Shown in pieces: positions 1 through 8,862 of a DNA stretch of 43,672 bases (position 1 is the first letter of the stretch; each line of letters starts with the position of its first letter). The notes under the pieces are model-generated. The model had not been told where the DNA came from. It did not search any database and worked only from the letters and a program-made list of their open reading frames with translations. The position numbers were made by a program, and so were the translations under genes. Source of the DNA: Bradymonadales bacterium (GTDB lineage: Bacteria > Myxococcota_A > UBA9042 > PWKZ01); assembly GCA_003559575.1 (NCBI GenBank), contig PWKZ01000186.1:1-43672 (forward strand). The letters run 5' to 3'.

Positions 1-135
1 GACTCCACACGCTCGTTTTCGCGCGCGGATCCGCGCACATCTGCGGCGTCACCTGCACCGAATTAGTGCTCGACGTAGGCGCTGCTCCGCCTCCGCCTAA
101 GAACGGCTTGTTTCCTTGCACTTGCACCCGCCTCA

Positions 136-173
136 CTCCCCTCGGTCAACGGACGCGGTGGAGGATTGAGGCG
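136..173 (+). repeat. Interspersed repeat copy 1 (38 nt)
   Basis: This 38-nt segment matches 15105-15142 at 37 of 38 positions (AAC here, CAC there in the centre), in the same orientation. Both copies end in GAGGATTGAGGCG, and both lie between genes, upstream of a plus-strand gene. A third, related element is at 32136-32180. The function is unknown. Confidence 0.8.
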
Positions 174-250
174 ACCGTGACAGTCGCTGGTGGTGGTGGT
201 ATCTTCTCCCCACACTAGGAGCTCCCATTGCCGGGAGAGATCGTCAAACC

Positions 251-256
251 AGGAGG
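251..256 (+). promoter_or_regulatory. Ribosome binding site of pepT
   Basis: AGGAGG lies 5 nt before the ATG at 262. It decides the start: the longer reading frame from 190 has no such site and its extra 24 residues do not look like peptidase T. Confidence 0.85.
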
Positions 257-261
257 TTTTC

Positions 262-1524
262 ATGCTGGAACTCAACTCTGCTGATCGCCAGGAGCTACTC
301 GAGCGTTTTTTGCGTTACGTTGCCATCGACACCCAGTCGCGGCCGGGCTCCGCCACCTACCCCAGTACCGACAAGCAAAAGGATCTCTTGCGCTTGTTGG
401 TTTCGGAGCTGCGAGAGCTGGGCCTTCACGACGCCGCCATGGACGAACACGGTTATGTGATGGCGACGCTCCCCTCGAATCTGCCGCCCGAGCAGGCGGG
501 CCGAATCCCGGTGGTGGGGTTGCTGGCCCATGTGGACACCTACCCTGAGACCTCCGGCAAGGACGTCAAGCCGCAAATCATCGAGAACTACGACGGCCGC
601 GAGATCCCTCTCGCGGGTACCCCGGGGGTGGCGCTCACGGTGGAGGAGAACCCCAACCTCGCACGAGTCATCGGCGACACCGTCATCACGACCGATGGGA
701 CGACCCTGCTCGGGGCCGACGACAAGGCCGGCCTGGCCGAGATCATGACCGCCCTCTCGTGGCTGAAGCGCAACCCGGATCATCCCCACGGCACACTGCG
801 GGTGGCCTTCACTCCCGACGAGGAGATCGGAGCGGGGACAAAACACTTCGATGTGGCACGTTTTGGGGCCGATCTGGCCTATACGCTCGACGGCAGCGAT
901 ATCGGTAACATCGAGGACGAGACATTTTGCGCCGACAGCGCGAAGGTGACGGTGACCGGTCGCGATATTCACCCCGGCTATGGCAAGAACAAACTACTGA
1001 ACGCCGTGCGGATTGCGTCCGAGTTGGTCACTCGAGTGGCCGAGGGGCCGCTGCCGGAGACCACCGAAGGGCGCGAGGGGTTCCTGCACCCGCACATCAT
1101 GTCGGGCAACGTCGGCTCAGCGACGGTCGACTTGCTGGTGCGGGACTTTACAGTTGAGGGACTCGAGAAGCTCGAGGCGCGCCTCAAATCGTTGGGCGAG
1201 GAGCTCGAAGCCAAGTATGACGGGGCCAAACTGGACATCGAAATCAGCGAATCCTACCGCAACATGAAGTACCCGATCTCCAAACGCCCGGAGGTGCTGA
1301 CCAACGCTCTCGAGGCGATGCGCCGCGCCGGCATCGAGCCCAAGCAGGAGGCGATTCGGGGCGGGACCGACGGCTCGAAGCTATCGGAGGCCGGCCTGCC
1401 GACCCCCAATATATTCGCCGGCGGTCAGAACATGCACAGCGTCCGGGAGTGGGTGGCGCTCGGCTGGATGGCAAAGGCCGTGGTGACGGTGCTGCACCTG
1501 GTCGAAATCTACGCCGAAGGCTGA
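262..1524 (+). CDS. pepT: Peptidase T (M20 family tripeptide aminopeptidase)
   Basis: This is a 420-residue cytosolic metallo-aminopeptidase that releases the N-terminal residue from tripeptides. The family's dizinc signatures are visible in order: HVDT near residue 93, GADDKAG for the bridging aspartate, TPDEEIG for the catalytic Glu pair, YTLDGSD, and the C-terminal metal histidine in QNMHSVRE. The length fits the family (about 410). The ATG at 262 is chosen because of its AGGAGG site. The gene stands alone on the plus strand. Its last 144 nt overlap the 3' end of the convergent minus-strand gene at 1381-3315. Identification as PepT rather than another M20B peptidase is based on recognised motifs and length. 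Confidence 0.93.
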   Translation: MLELNSADRQELLERFLRYVAIDTQSRPGSATYPSTDKQKDLLRLLVSELRELGLHDAAMDEHGYVMATLPSNLPPEQAGRIPVVGLLAHVDTYPETSGKDVKPQIIENYDGREIPLAGTPGVALTVEENPNLARVIGDTVITTDGTTLLGADDKAGLAEIMTALSWLKRNPDHPHGTLRVAFTPDEEIGAGTKHFDVARFGADLAYTLDGSDIGNIEDETFCADSAKVTVTGRDIHPGYGKNKLLNAVRIASELVTRVAEGPLPETTEGREGFLHPHIMSGNVGSATVDLLVRDFTVEGLEKLEARLKSLGEELEAKYDGAKLDIEISESYRNMKYPISKRPEVLTNALEAMRRAGIEPKQEAIRGGTDGSKLSEAGLPTPNIFAGGQNMHSVREWVALGWMAKAVVTVLHLVEIYAEG

Positions 1525-3315
1525 CGACTCCCTCCTCGCCAACAGCTTCATCCCGAAGCGTGTCCCCGGCTCTAGCGGGGGGTCTCCCCATCGACCGACT
1601 GACCGATAGTGGGCGCGCACCCACGCCATGATCGCTTGCCCGTAGTCGCGCCCGAAAAACTCTGCGCCGTACTCAGAGGTGTTGCGATGTAGGAGAAGAA
1701 CCAGATCCGGCGGCTGCTCTTCCAGCGCCCGGATGATGCTCTCTTCCCCGAACATGGCTATCTCCACCGGCATGAAGTTGAGGTGCGGGATTGAACTCGG
1801 GGTGCGGGCAAGATAGTTGACCATCACGCCTTCAGGGAGCACCAGGAGGGTCGTGCCGGGAGGGTAGCCGGCGACTCTGCGGCGTGCTGACTCGACAAAC
1901 ATGCCACGGGGGTCCGAACGGAAAGCGTCGCCGCCCTCTCCGACCATATCCTGTTTGCGGCCCATGAAATCCGCCGTGGAGGAAACGTGGGCTCCGGCCA
2001 TGACGAATAGGACACCGATCATGGCGCTTCTGAACAGCGCCCCACGACCGCCCGCGTTGTCGATGACACGGGGGATGACCCCTGTTGCCACCGTGATGAG
2101 CAGGACGGCCGCCGGCAAGGCGTGCGCGAACCCGTAGTGCGCGATGCGGGCGTGAAGCACCATCTTGCCGAGCATCATGAGGGCGAAGACCGCGGTGGCC
2201 ACCAGGAGCGTCGTGCGCCGCGTGGCGTCGTCGCCGTGGTGGCTTTTGGCGATGCTCCATCCGCCGCCGATTGCCACCGCAACCACGAGCACGGGCCATG
2301 GGCGCGCGATCTCCGTCCAGTCGAGCACCCCGACCACCGCGGCGATGAGCGCGAGCGCGGCCCCCAGGATGGCCGCCACCCAGGGGCCGATTCGTGGCCG
2401 ATTGCGTCCGGCCAGTGTCGCCAGGGCGGCCGCGGGGAGCAACAACAACAAATGCACGCCAAGGCCGGCGGCGATGGCGGCCAGATTTCCCAGAGGGTCG
2501 TCGAGCCCGATCCCCCTTTGATAGAAAGGCAGTGAGGTGATCTCCGGGTCGAGAGTGAAAACCCACGAGCCGAGTGTCGCTCTGATTGCCTCAGACGTCG
2601 CCCCAAGAGATCTGTGCAGCAGAGCAAACGCCAAAGAGACAGGGATTAGCGCGCCGAGCGCAAAGGGCGCATAGACGCGGTGGCTGGTGCCCGTGGCCGG
2701 CGCGCGCCGCGCCGCAATTAGTCGACCGATGGCGCAAGCGGCGGCCGAAGCCAGAAATATCTCCGCTTTGGTCAGGAATGTCGTGCCGACGAGGAGGCCG
2801 CAGAAGAGCGCCCACCGAGCGCGTCCGGAGCGCAGGTGGGCGGCCAGAGCGGCGAGCGCGCCAAAGCCGAGCAGCACGCCGTGGGTCAATTCGTGGGAAT
2901 AGGGACAGATGAAGTTGTAATTGCCGATGCCGACCAACTGGACCAGTCCAAACAGCGGCAAGGCGGTCGCGCATGCGACCGTGGCCGCGAGGTGGCCCCC
3001 GATCTCTCGCAAGAGACGCCACATGAGAGCGACCAGCAGCCCCAGTAGGATGATGTTGGCGCCGGCGAGTGTCATCAGCGAGGTGCCGAACAGTTTGAAC
3101 CACAGCGCGTTGATGTGTGGCGAGAGAGGGCCGTTGAACCATGTGATGTCGGCATACAGGCGCCCGCCTTCGCTAATTTGCCAGGCGGCGTACAGCTCGC
3201 GCCCGAAGTCAATCTGGGGATCCGGCCAGCCCCGCCATGTGAGTGCGAGCAACAGCGCCCCCACAGAGGTCAAGAGCCCGACTGAGAGCAGATTTTTTTG
3301 AGAGGACTCAACCAT
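1381..3315 (-). CDS. Polytopic membrane protein, GT-C (family 39-like) glycosyltransferase candidate
   Basis: This 644-residue protein has about ten or more hydrophobic helices in its first two thirds, followed by a soluble C-terminal domain. After the first helix comes an Asp/Arg motif, DFGRELYAAWQI, followed by WFNGPLSPHINALW. This is the layout of lipid-linked-sugar GT-C enzymes, where the first periplasmic loop carries the catalytic acid. The substrate cannot be read from sequence. It is the last gene of the ileS operon: its ATG at 3315 directly abuts the stop of the preceding gene, so translation is probably coupled. The last 48 codons or so (1381-1524) are antisense to pepT and have low-complexity, non-membrane character, so the true 3' end could lie earlier if a frameshift is present. 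Confidence 0.65.
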   Translation of the reverse strand: MVESSQKNLLSVGLLTSVGALLLALTWRGWPDPQIDFGRELYAAWQISEGGRLYADITWFNGPLSPHINALWFKLFGTSLMTLAGANIILLGLLVALMWRLLREIGGHLAATVACATALPLFGLVQLVGIGNYNFICPYSHELTHGVLLGFGALAALAAHLRSGRARWALFCGLLVGTTFLTKAEIFLASAAACAIGRLIAARRAPATGTSHRVYAPFALGALIPVSLAFALLHRSLGATSEAIRATLGSWVFTLDPEITSLPFYQRGIGLDDPLGNLAAIAAGLGVHLLLLLPAAALATLAGRNRPRIGPWVAAILGAALALIAAVVGVLDWTEIARPWPVLVVAVAIGGGWSIAKSHHGDDATRRTTLLVATAVFALMMLGKMVLHARIAHYGFAHALPAAVLLITVATGVIPRVIDNAGGRGALFRSAMIGVLFVMAGAHVSSTADFMGRKQDMVGEGGDAFRSDPRGMFVESARRRVAGYPPGTTLLVLPEGVMVNYLARTPSSIPHLNFMPVEIAMFGEESIIRALEEQPPDLVLLLHRNTSEYGAEFFGRDYGQAIMAWVRAHYRSVGRWGDPPLEPGTRFGMKLLARRESSAFGVDFDQVQHRHHGLCHPAERHPLPDAVHVLTAGEYIGGRQAGLR

Positions 3316-5166
3316 TCAGGGCCTCGCGCGCGCTAGCTCCATGACCTCTCGATAGAGCTGGCGCGCCTGCGGATCTCGGGGCGCGCGCTCGAGCGCCTCT
3401 CGCACTGCCTGCGCCATGGTCGCAAGATCGCCGACCGCGCGGGCGCCGCGCGCCAGCATCAACAGCGAGCGAGTGGTGTTCGGGGAGGCGGCGGCGTGGG
3501 CCGAGAGCGCATCTCGTAGCTCGGAATAAGTCGCGCCTGAGCGCACCGCGCCGCTGTCCGGGTCGACCGGGAAACCATTGAGCCCGGTGAGCCCCGCCGG
3601 CGCCGAATCCTTGAGCACCCACAGGGTGGCCACGTCTTCGAAGTCCACCAGCAGAAACCGGTCGTCGCCAAAGAGTTGTTGGCGTAGGTTGGGCGCACCC
3701 TCCTGCAGCCTGCGCTCGCCCGGTGAGGTGTGTCTGACCAGGAAGGTCCGAATGCCCAGGCCCAGGGCGCGCTCATCCCATCCCGGCAAGCCGTAACGGA
3801 TGTGTTGATAGAGATCGACATAAGTCTCCCGCGCGTAGCATTCAAGGCAGTTATGGATCAGCACCCTGCGCCGCTCCTCGGGTGGCAAATGGCGCTGATG
3901 GTCATCCGGCGCGCTTAGCCGGAAGTGGCGCCACAACCAGGTGCCGGCGAAACCGTCACTGACGAAGACCTCGGCGGGAAGATCGGCGGCACGCTCCATC
4001 AACTCGATGGGGAGATTGCGGCGATCGAACCCGTCGTCACCGAGTCCCATGCGAAACAAACGTGCTTGTTGGGCCCCCGCCGCCGCCAAGATGGCCAGCG
4101 TGGCCACGACCGCCGCAGCCCAATGGAGTCGGTCGGGTTCGGCGGGTCGGCGAGTCGCGCGCGCGCTGCCAAGCAACGTGCTCAGGCAGGCGGTGGCGAC
4201 AATCACCATTGGCCAGACCATGCGCGCGTGACGCACTGCGAGCAGGCCGAAGCCGGCCAGGAGGAGAAGCTCCACCGGTCTGCGGCGCCATCCGGCCAGA
4301 AGCGCGCCTGCGCCCGCGATCACGACGAACAACCATTGGGGCCAGAACTGGAGCATGAGCGGCAGTGGGCGAAACTCGATCAGGTGTTTGTTCCAGTAAG
4401 GATCGAATGAGAACTGGAGCGGCAGCAGGACTCCGGCAACGCCGGCGGGCGCCAGTAGCGCCAGGCTCCCGGCGGCCACCGCGAGCACCAGCGCGGCGGC
4501 GAGGAGCACTCGGCCGAGCGCATGGCGCCCCTGTGACCGGATTAGAGCCAGCGCGCCAAACGAAACCGTGGCCCAGACGAGCACGCTGTCGAGCCCTCCC
4601 GCGTGCAGGTGCAGCCCGACGACGGTCGCCGCGCCGGCCAACAGGACGGGTGATCCAAAGCGAAACCCGCGCGCTTGCCAGCGAAGGAGGCTGGTCGTGA
4701 CAATCGCGAGCGCCAGGGCGCTCATCAAATACGGGCGCGCGTAGAAGCGGTTGGCCGAGGCGCTGACGGCGAGCGCCAGCAGCACCGGCAGGGCGCAGAG
4801 CGCCCCCCCGGCCACCCAAGCGTGTCGCGCGAGGACCAGGAAGACCAGCGCGACCAGTATCGCCTTGGTGACGATGAGCGCCTTGGGGCCGCCCAGGTCA
4901 TCGACCAGAGAAGCCAGCACCGCCGGGAGCCACTGATGCTGGACCCAGACCGCGCCATCTTCGGCATAGCTGAACGGGTTGTAGTCGGGGACAGAGCCGG
5001 TGGCGCGGATATAGCGTCCCGTGGCCACGTGGAAGCCCAGGTCGTCGTTGCGTATCTCGAAAATCGACAGTGCCGCGGCGGCAAGCACCGGGAGCGCCAA
5101 CAACAGGGTGAACAGCGCGGACCGTCGAAGATGGTGTCGCTTTTCTTCGGGGACCGCGAGTTGCAT
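3316..5166 (-). CDS. Polytopic membrane protein, GT-C-like, with C-terminal helical repeat region
   Basis: This 616-residue protein opens with one helix and then a periplasmic loop reading NDDLGFHVATGRYI...PDYNPFSYAEDG...VQHQWL. I recognise this pattern from a large family of GT-C-type integral membrane proteins (usually D-DLWWH-G...DPFSYT...HEWL). About ten further helices follow, then a soluble C-terminus whose last 75 residues look like a TPR-type helical repeat (ARGARAVGDLATMAQAV...). I chose the ATG at 5166 because GGGGAGG lies 8-9 nt upstream. An ATG at 5247 would overlap the previous gene by 23 nt and has no ribosome site. It sits between the RND exporter and a second GT-C-like gene, suggesting a shared envelope polymer or glycan job. 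The substrate is unknown. Confidence 0.62.
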   Translation of the reverse strand: MQLAVPEEKRHHLRRSALFTLLLALPVLAAAALSIFEIRNDDLGFHVATGRYIRATGSVPDYNPFSYAEDGAVWVQHQWLPAVLASLVDDLGGPKALIVTKAILVALVFLVLARHAWVAGGALCALPVLLALAVSASANRFYARPYLMSALALAIVTTSLLRWQARGFRFGSPVLLAGAATVVGLHLHAGGLDSVLVWATVSFGALALIRSQGRHALGRVLLAAALVLAVAAGSLALLAPAGVAGVLLPLQFSFDPYWNKHLIEFRPLPLMLQFWPQWLFVVIAGAGALLAGWRRRPVELLLLAGFGLLAVRHARMVWPMVIVATACLSTLLGSARATRRPAEPDRLHWAAAVVATLAILAAAGAQQARLFRMGLGDDGFDRRNLPIELMERAADLPAEVFVSDGFAGTWLWRHFRLSAPDDHQRHLPPEERRRVLIHNCLECYARETYVDLYQHIRYGLPGWDERALGLGIRTFLVRHTSPGERRLQEGAPNLRQQLFGDDRFLLVDFEDVATLWVLKDSAPAGLTGLNGFPVDPDSGAVRSGATYSELRDALSAHAAASPNTTRSLLMLARGARAVGDLATMAQAVREALERAPRDPQARQLYREVMELARARP

Positions 5167-5224
5167 TGTGGGAGCCTCCCCGCCGTTGGCCGGCGCCACG
5201 CTGTACGTCACCTCACAGGGTACC

Positions 5225-7996
5225 TCATTGGGTGCGCGGGCGCTCATTCGGGGCCGGTGTAAGCCGCAACAGCGCCGGCAAGATCCCGAGCGCGGTGATG
5301 AGGCAGAAGCCAATCCCCAGGAGGAGCGTGGCGCCCAGCCCTGCCGCTCCCCGGTGGCTGGCCATTCTCATGGCGCCGAACGAAACCATTGTGGTCAGGG
5401 CCGAGAACAGAATCGCCTTGCCGGTGGTGCGGACCACCTGGCGCGGACTTGGCCGGCCCTCCTCACGGGCGCGGTGGATGGCGTAGACTCCATAGGCGAC
5501 GCCAATGCCGATAATGAGTGGGATCGCCATGATATTGGCCAGATTGTACTCGATCTCGAGGAGGTTCATCGCGCCCACCATCCAGACGCTGCCCATCACC
5601 AGCGGCACCATCGCCAACAAGACGTCTTGCAACCGCCGCAGGTCAAGCGCCAGAAGAAAGAGGATCGCCACGAAGGCGTAGAGGAACGCTCGTTTGAAAT
5701 CCTGCTGCATCACCAGCGCGAACTCATAATAGTTGACCGGATAGCCGGTTACGTGCGGGTCAACCTTGCGACTCTCCGCCAGGAATCTCGGCATGAATGC
5801 GTCGTCGTTGATGTCCCCGTCGGGGTAGACCTGGATGAGGAACCGCTCACCGCGCGATCCGTCGGTGGATTCCGGGCGATAGAACATCTTGGCCACATCG
5901 GGTGGGAGGTCGGACGGAGTCACACTCACGGCGTCGCTCTCGATGAAGCTCACGGCGTCGCGCAAAAGATCCGCCAGCCGTGCCTGCAATCGTTCCAGGC
6001 GGGCCGCCACGAGATCCGGGGGCATGGTGGCGATGCGCTCCTTTATCAGACCGATGTGCACGGCCAACGGCGCAATCCGTCGTGCCGCCTCACGGTGCCC
6101 GAAAGTACTCAAGGTCAGAGGCAGATCGAGTTCCAGATAGCCCTTGAGTTCGGCCAAGGCGGACTGTAGTTCGGGCACCTCCAGCGGCGGCGTGGCCATC
6201 GAGATTTGAGGCAGTCGGCGGCTTTTTTGGCGGATCTCCTTGAGCAGCGGGGCTTTTGCCTCCTGGTCGGCGGGCAGGAATGTTGCCACCGACTGCACCC
6301 GCGAGACCGTTTCCAGGGACTCAAAGGCCGCGGTGCGGTCCTCGACCTCACCCAGCGAGTCGACGATGGAGGCGTTGAACGCCGAGGTGAACATGCCCGT
6401 GTCCTCTAATTTGCGCAGCCACTCGACCGAGGCGATGTTTTGCGGGAGCATCGAGATCAGATCGTTACTAAATGAGATCGGGCGGATAGGGAGCGCCAGG
6501 AGCACAGTGATGACGAGCCCGACGGAGGCCGTGACGAACGCTTTGCGGCGGCCGCGAATCGGGAGCACGGGGAGTGACCAGGTGCCGGCCAACAGTCCTC
6601 GGGGGGCCTCGCCGCCGGAGCTCTTCTTGAAACGTTCACGGAGCATGAGCAGCGCCGGCAGGAAGACGAAGGAGGCCAGCAGGATCAAGAGCACACCGGC
6701 GCCGGCCATCAGGCCCAGCTCGCACAGCGGCTGGAATTCGCCGAGCGCCATCGTGAAGAAGGCCACCGCGGTGGTCACGCCGCCGGTCAAGACCCCGCTC
6801 CCGGTGAACACCACCGCGCGGCGGATCGCCTCGGCTGCTTCGAGCCTGGCGCGTTCCTCCTGATAACGGTTGATGATTTGGATCCCGTAGTCGATGCCGA
6901 GCCCCAGCAAAACCGCGATGAAGAGCGATGAGATGAGGTTCACCTTGCCGATCACCACCGCCGTGAACCCGAGATCGAGGATGACGCCCAGCATGAGCGT
7001 CAGTCCCACGAACACCGTGTTGAGCAACGATCCGTAGGCGAGCAAGAACAGGAGGAGCACGCCGATGGCCGACACCAGGGTGACGACCCTGAGATCACGA
7101 TGGGCGACCTCGAGTTCGTCGAGCGAGAAGACCGGCATTCCAGTCACCCCCACCTTGACCATCGGCTCGCCGGCCTCCACTGAGGCGGCGATTTGCCGCA
7201 CCGGATCGACGAATGAGGCGAGGTAGGCGAGCCGGTCGTCGTTCTCGCGGGGCTGCAACAAGAGCACCACCATCCGGCCGTTGTCGGCGGTCAGGTAGCC
7301 CGCCGGATCGAACCCCTGGGCGGCCCCCAGCTCCTCGCCGGAGTCCTCGATGGCATGTAGCTCGATGCGGTCCTCATCCACGATCCAACGCTCCAACTCG
7401 ACGAGTACCTGCGCGCCGGCCGTGAGAAGCGGATCCAGGTGGTCCTCGAGGGCCGCGAGCGCCTGCGTCTCGCCCGTCTCGATCTCGCTCAACGCCTCAT
7501 TGGCCCGCTGCAGGATCCCGGTGAGCCCCGTGACGTGGACTGCCTCCGGCGGCTCCCGGGAGTCGTCGGCGGGCCCCAGGCGGTGGAGGGCGCGCGCCGC
7601 TTTCTCGAGATCTTCGAGGGGCGCGAACAGAAGCGCGCGATCCTTGAATGCGCTCAGATCGATGCGATAGAGGATCTCGTCGATCTCGCCGACCTCATCT
7701 CGGATTCGTGCCGCGATATGATCGGCGGCGCGCTTGTTGTGGGCCGGGCTCTCCCCCTCGACCACCACGATCACCTGAAATGGGCTGCCGAACTGATCCT
7801 GATACTCTTGAAAGCGCTCCTGGAGCGGGTGTTCGTCGGGCCAGAGGTCGATGCGCGAGGTCTCGATCCCCAACTCCTGCGACCAGATCAGGCCGATTGA
7901 GAAGAGCGCCAGGAGCAGCGCCACGAGGCACACCGTGCCGGGGCGCGCGATGGCGACACCCACGAGATGATCCAAGATTCGCTGGCGAGCGGTCAT
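5225..7996 (-). CDS. MMPL/RND-family exporter, HpnN-like
   Basis: This 923-residue inner-membrane protein has the duplicated RND plan: one N-terminal helix (19-37), a large periplasmic domain (40-300), six helices (300-455), a second lead helix (488-505), a second periplasmic domain (507-765) and six more helices (765-915). The first half carries GLGIDYG (Asp369), the usual proton-relay position. The equivalent place in the second half reads GIGVAYG, with Ala834 instead of Asp. That asymmetry resembles the hopanoid-associated HpnN group and other predicted lipid exporters. The longer upstream frame is antisense to lgt and is rejected; the ATG at 7996 shares a base with the lgt stop (TGATG), so translation is coupled. 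The cargo is unknown, with lipids or lipid-linked products most likely. Confidence 0.8.
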   Translation of the reverse strand: MTARQRILDHLVGVAIARPGTVCLVALLLALFSIGLIWSQELGIETSRIDLWPDEHPLQERFQEYQDQFGSPFQVIVVVEGESPAHNKRAADHIAARIRDEVGEIDEILYRIDLSAFKDRALLFAPLEDLEKAARALHRLGPADDSREPPEAVHVTGLTGILQRANEALSEIETGETQALAALEDHLDPLLTAGAQVLVELERWIVDEDRIELHAIEDSGEELGAAQGFDPAGYLTADNGRMVVLLLQPRENDDRLAYLASFVDPVRQIAASVEAGEPMVKVGVTGMPVFSLDELEVAHRDLRVVTLVSAIGVLLLFLLAYGSLLNTVFVGLTLMLGVILDLGFTAVVIGKVNLISSLFIAVLLGLGIDYGIQIINRYQEERARLEAAEAIRRAVVFTGSGVLTGGVTTAVAFFTMALGEFQPLCELGLMAGAGVLLILLASFVFLPALLMLRERFKKSSGGEAPRGLLAGTWSLPVLPIRGRRKAFVTASVGLVITVLLALPIRPISFSNDLISMLPQNIASVEWLRKLEDTGMFTSAFNASIVDSLGEVEDRTAAFESLETVSRVQSVATFLPADQEAKAPLLKEIRQKSRRLPQISMATPPLEVPELQSALAELKGYLELDLPLTLSTFGHREAARRIAPLAVHIGLIKERIATMPPDLVAARLERLQARLADLLRDAVSFIESDAVSVTPSDLPPDVAKMFYRPESTDGSRGERFLIQVYPDGDINDDAFMPRFLAESRKVDPHVTGYPVNYYEFALVMQQDFKRAFLYAFVAILFLLALDLRRLQDVLLAMVPLVMGSVWMVGAMNLLEIEYNLANIMAIPLIIGIGVAYGVYAIHRAREEGRPSPRQVVRTTGKAILFSALTTMVSFGAMRMASHRGAAGLGATLLLGIGFCLITALGILPALLRLTPAPNERPRTQ

Positions 7997-8862
7997 CAAT
8001 TTACTCCCACGTGATCTGCGCCGCCGCCCGCAGGGCGGCGTAGGAATCGGTGCAGCACCAACCCGGCGACAATCAAGGCGACCGAGATCACCTGTGGCCA
8101 GGAGAGTAGCGGAGGTGTGTCGGGGGGGGAACCCAGCGCGTGCATCAGCCACGGCCACTCGATTGTGATGGCGTAGCCCCGCTGGTGGTCGCCGCGCATG
8201 ATCTCCACGAGAAAGCGCGCCGCGGGGTAGAGGAGGAGGTAGAGAACCAGGAGCCGGCCGTGATACGGACGGCGGCCAAAGCGCCACCACAGAAACAGAC
8301 ACAACCCAAGCTCGACGCCGGCTTCCATGATCTGGGTGGGGTGGCGCGGGACGTCGCCGGCGAGCGAATTGGCCGGGAAGCGCAACGCCCAGGGGAGGGT
8401 GGTCTCGGCGCCGTAACAACAGCCGCCGAGCAAGCAGCCGATGCGGCCGAGGCCGTGAGCCAAGGCGATCCCAGGGATCAGAGTGTCGGCGGTGGACCAC
8501 AGCGGGAGTTCATAACGCCGCACGAGTAGCGCGAGCGCCGCCAGGCCGGCGATGAATCCACCGTAGAAGACGAACCCACCGCGCCAAGGGCGAAAGATGT
8601 CGTCGCACTCGGGGGGGCGGGCCCCTGTGCTGTCGCGGCACATTTCGAAATAAAAGGGTAAGAACTCGATCATGTAGCCGATTCTGGCGCCGGCGATGAC
8701 GGCGATGAGCAACCAGAACGTCAGATCCACGAGCTTGCGGGGCTCGAGCCCCTCGCGCCGCGCCAGCCGAACGGTCAAGCCGACGCAGCCGAGATAGCCG
8801 AGGACGGCCGCGAGCGCATAGGTGGAGAGGTGCAGCCCTCCGATCTCGACAAAAGGGTTCAT
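7996..8862 (-). CDS. lgt: Prolipoprotein diacylglyceryl transferase, second copy
   Basis: This 288-residue integral membrane enzyme is predicted to transfer diacylglycerol from phosphatidylglycerol to the lipobox cysteine of prolipoproteins. Seven hydrophobic segments are visible. Family signatures: RGGFVFYGGFIAG (residues 94-106), HGLGRIGCLLGGCCYG (136-151, with the essential Arg140), HPTQIMEA (174-181) and ARFLVEIMRGD near 215-225. The GGFVFYGG block has Tyr where E. coli has His103, common outside the gammaproteobacteria. A short loop at 71-92 holds two cysteines (75, 86). It overlaps the upstream lgt copy by 4 nt (ATGA). Two adjacent copies imply division of labour or substrate range; sequence alone does not say which is the main enzyme. 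Confidence 0.9.
   Translation of the reverse strand: MNPFVEIGGLHLSTYALAAVLGYLGCVGLTVRLARREGLEPRKLVDLTFWLLIAVIAGARIGYMIEFLPFYFEMCRDSTGARPPECDDIFRPWRGGFVFYGGFIAGLAALALLVRRYELPLWSTADTLIPGIALAHGLGRIGCLLGGCCYGAETTLPWALRFPANSLAGDVPRHPTQIMEAGVELGLCLFLWWRFGRRPYHGRLLVLYLLLYPAARFLVEIMRGDHQRGYAITIEWPWLMHALGSPPDTPPLLSWPQVISVALIVAGLVLHRFLRRPAGGGADHVGVN

Larger units (their letters stand above)
1..261. other. Window start, no confident gene; upstream region of pepT
   Basis: No frame here reads as a recognisable protein. A forward frame is open from base 1 to a TAG at 64-66 and could be the last codons of a gene lying outside the window, but nothing identifies it. The stretch contains a perfect 14-nt palindrome centred on GGATCC (23-36), one copy of the interspersed repeat (136-173), a short GTG/GGT run (189-200) and the pepT ribosome binding site (251-256). 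I found no convincing -35/-10 pair for pepT. Confidence 0.5.

Noticed and set aside
23-36. Fourteen-base palindrome at the window start
   Set aside because: Single short palindrome in GC-rich sequence with no gene context; likely chance.
218-223. GAFTDA loop of the sigma-54 activator (residues 218-223 of the 17866-19248 product) as a lost-function mutation
   Set aside because: This is a recurring natural variant in the family and the remaining AAA+ motifs are intact, so activity is expected.
63-275. Minus-strand frame of 70 codons at the window start
   Set aside because: It overlaps the pepT start and the repeat, with no family features or ribosome site.
5021-6169. Forward frame opposite the GT-C gene and the RND exporter
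   Set aside because: It crosses the junction of two well-supported minus-strand genes and reads as Arg/Gln/His-rich shadow.
7997-8500. N-terminal extension of the RND exporter frame
   Set aside because: It is out-of-frame lgt sequence; the TGATG junction at 7996 and the typical exporter N-terminus fix the start.
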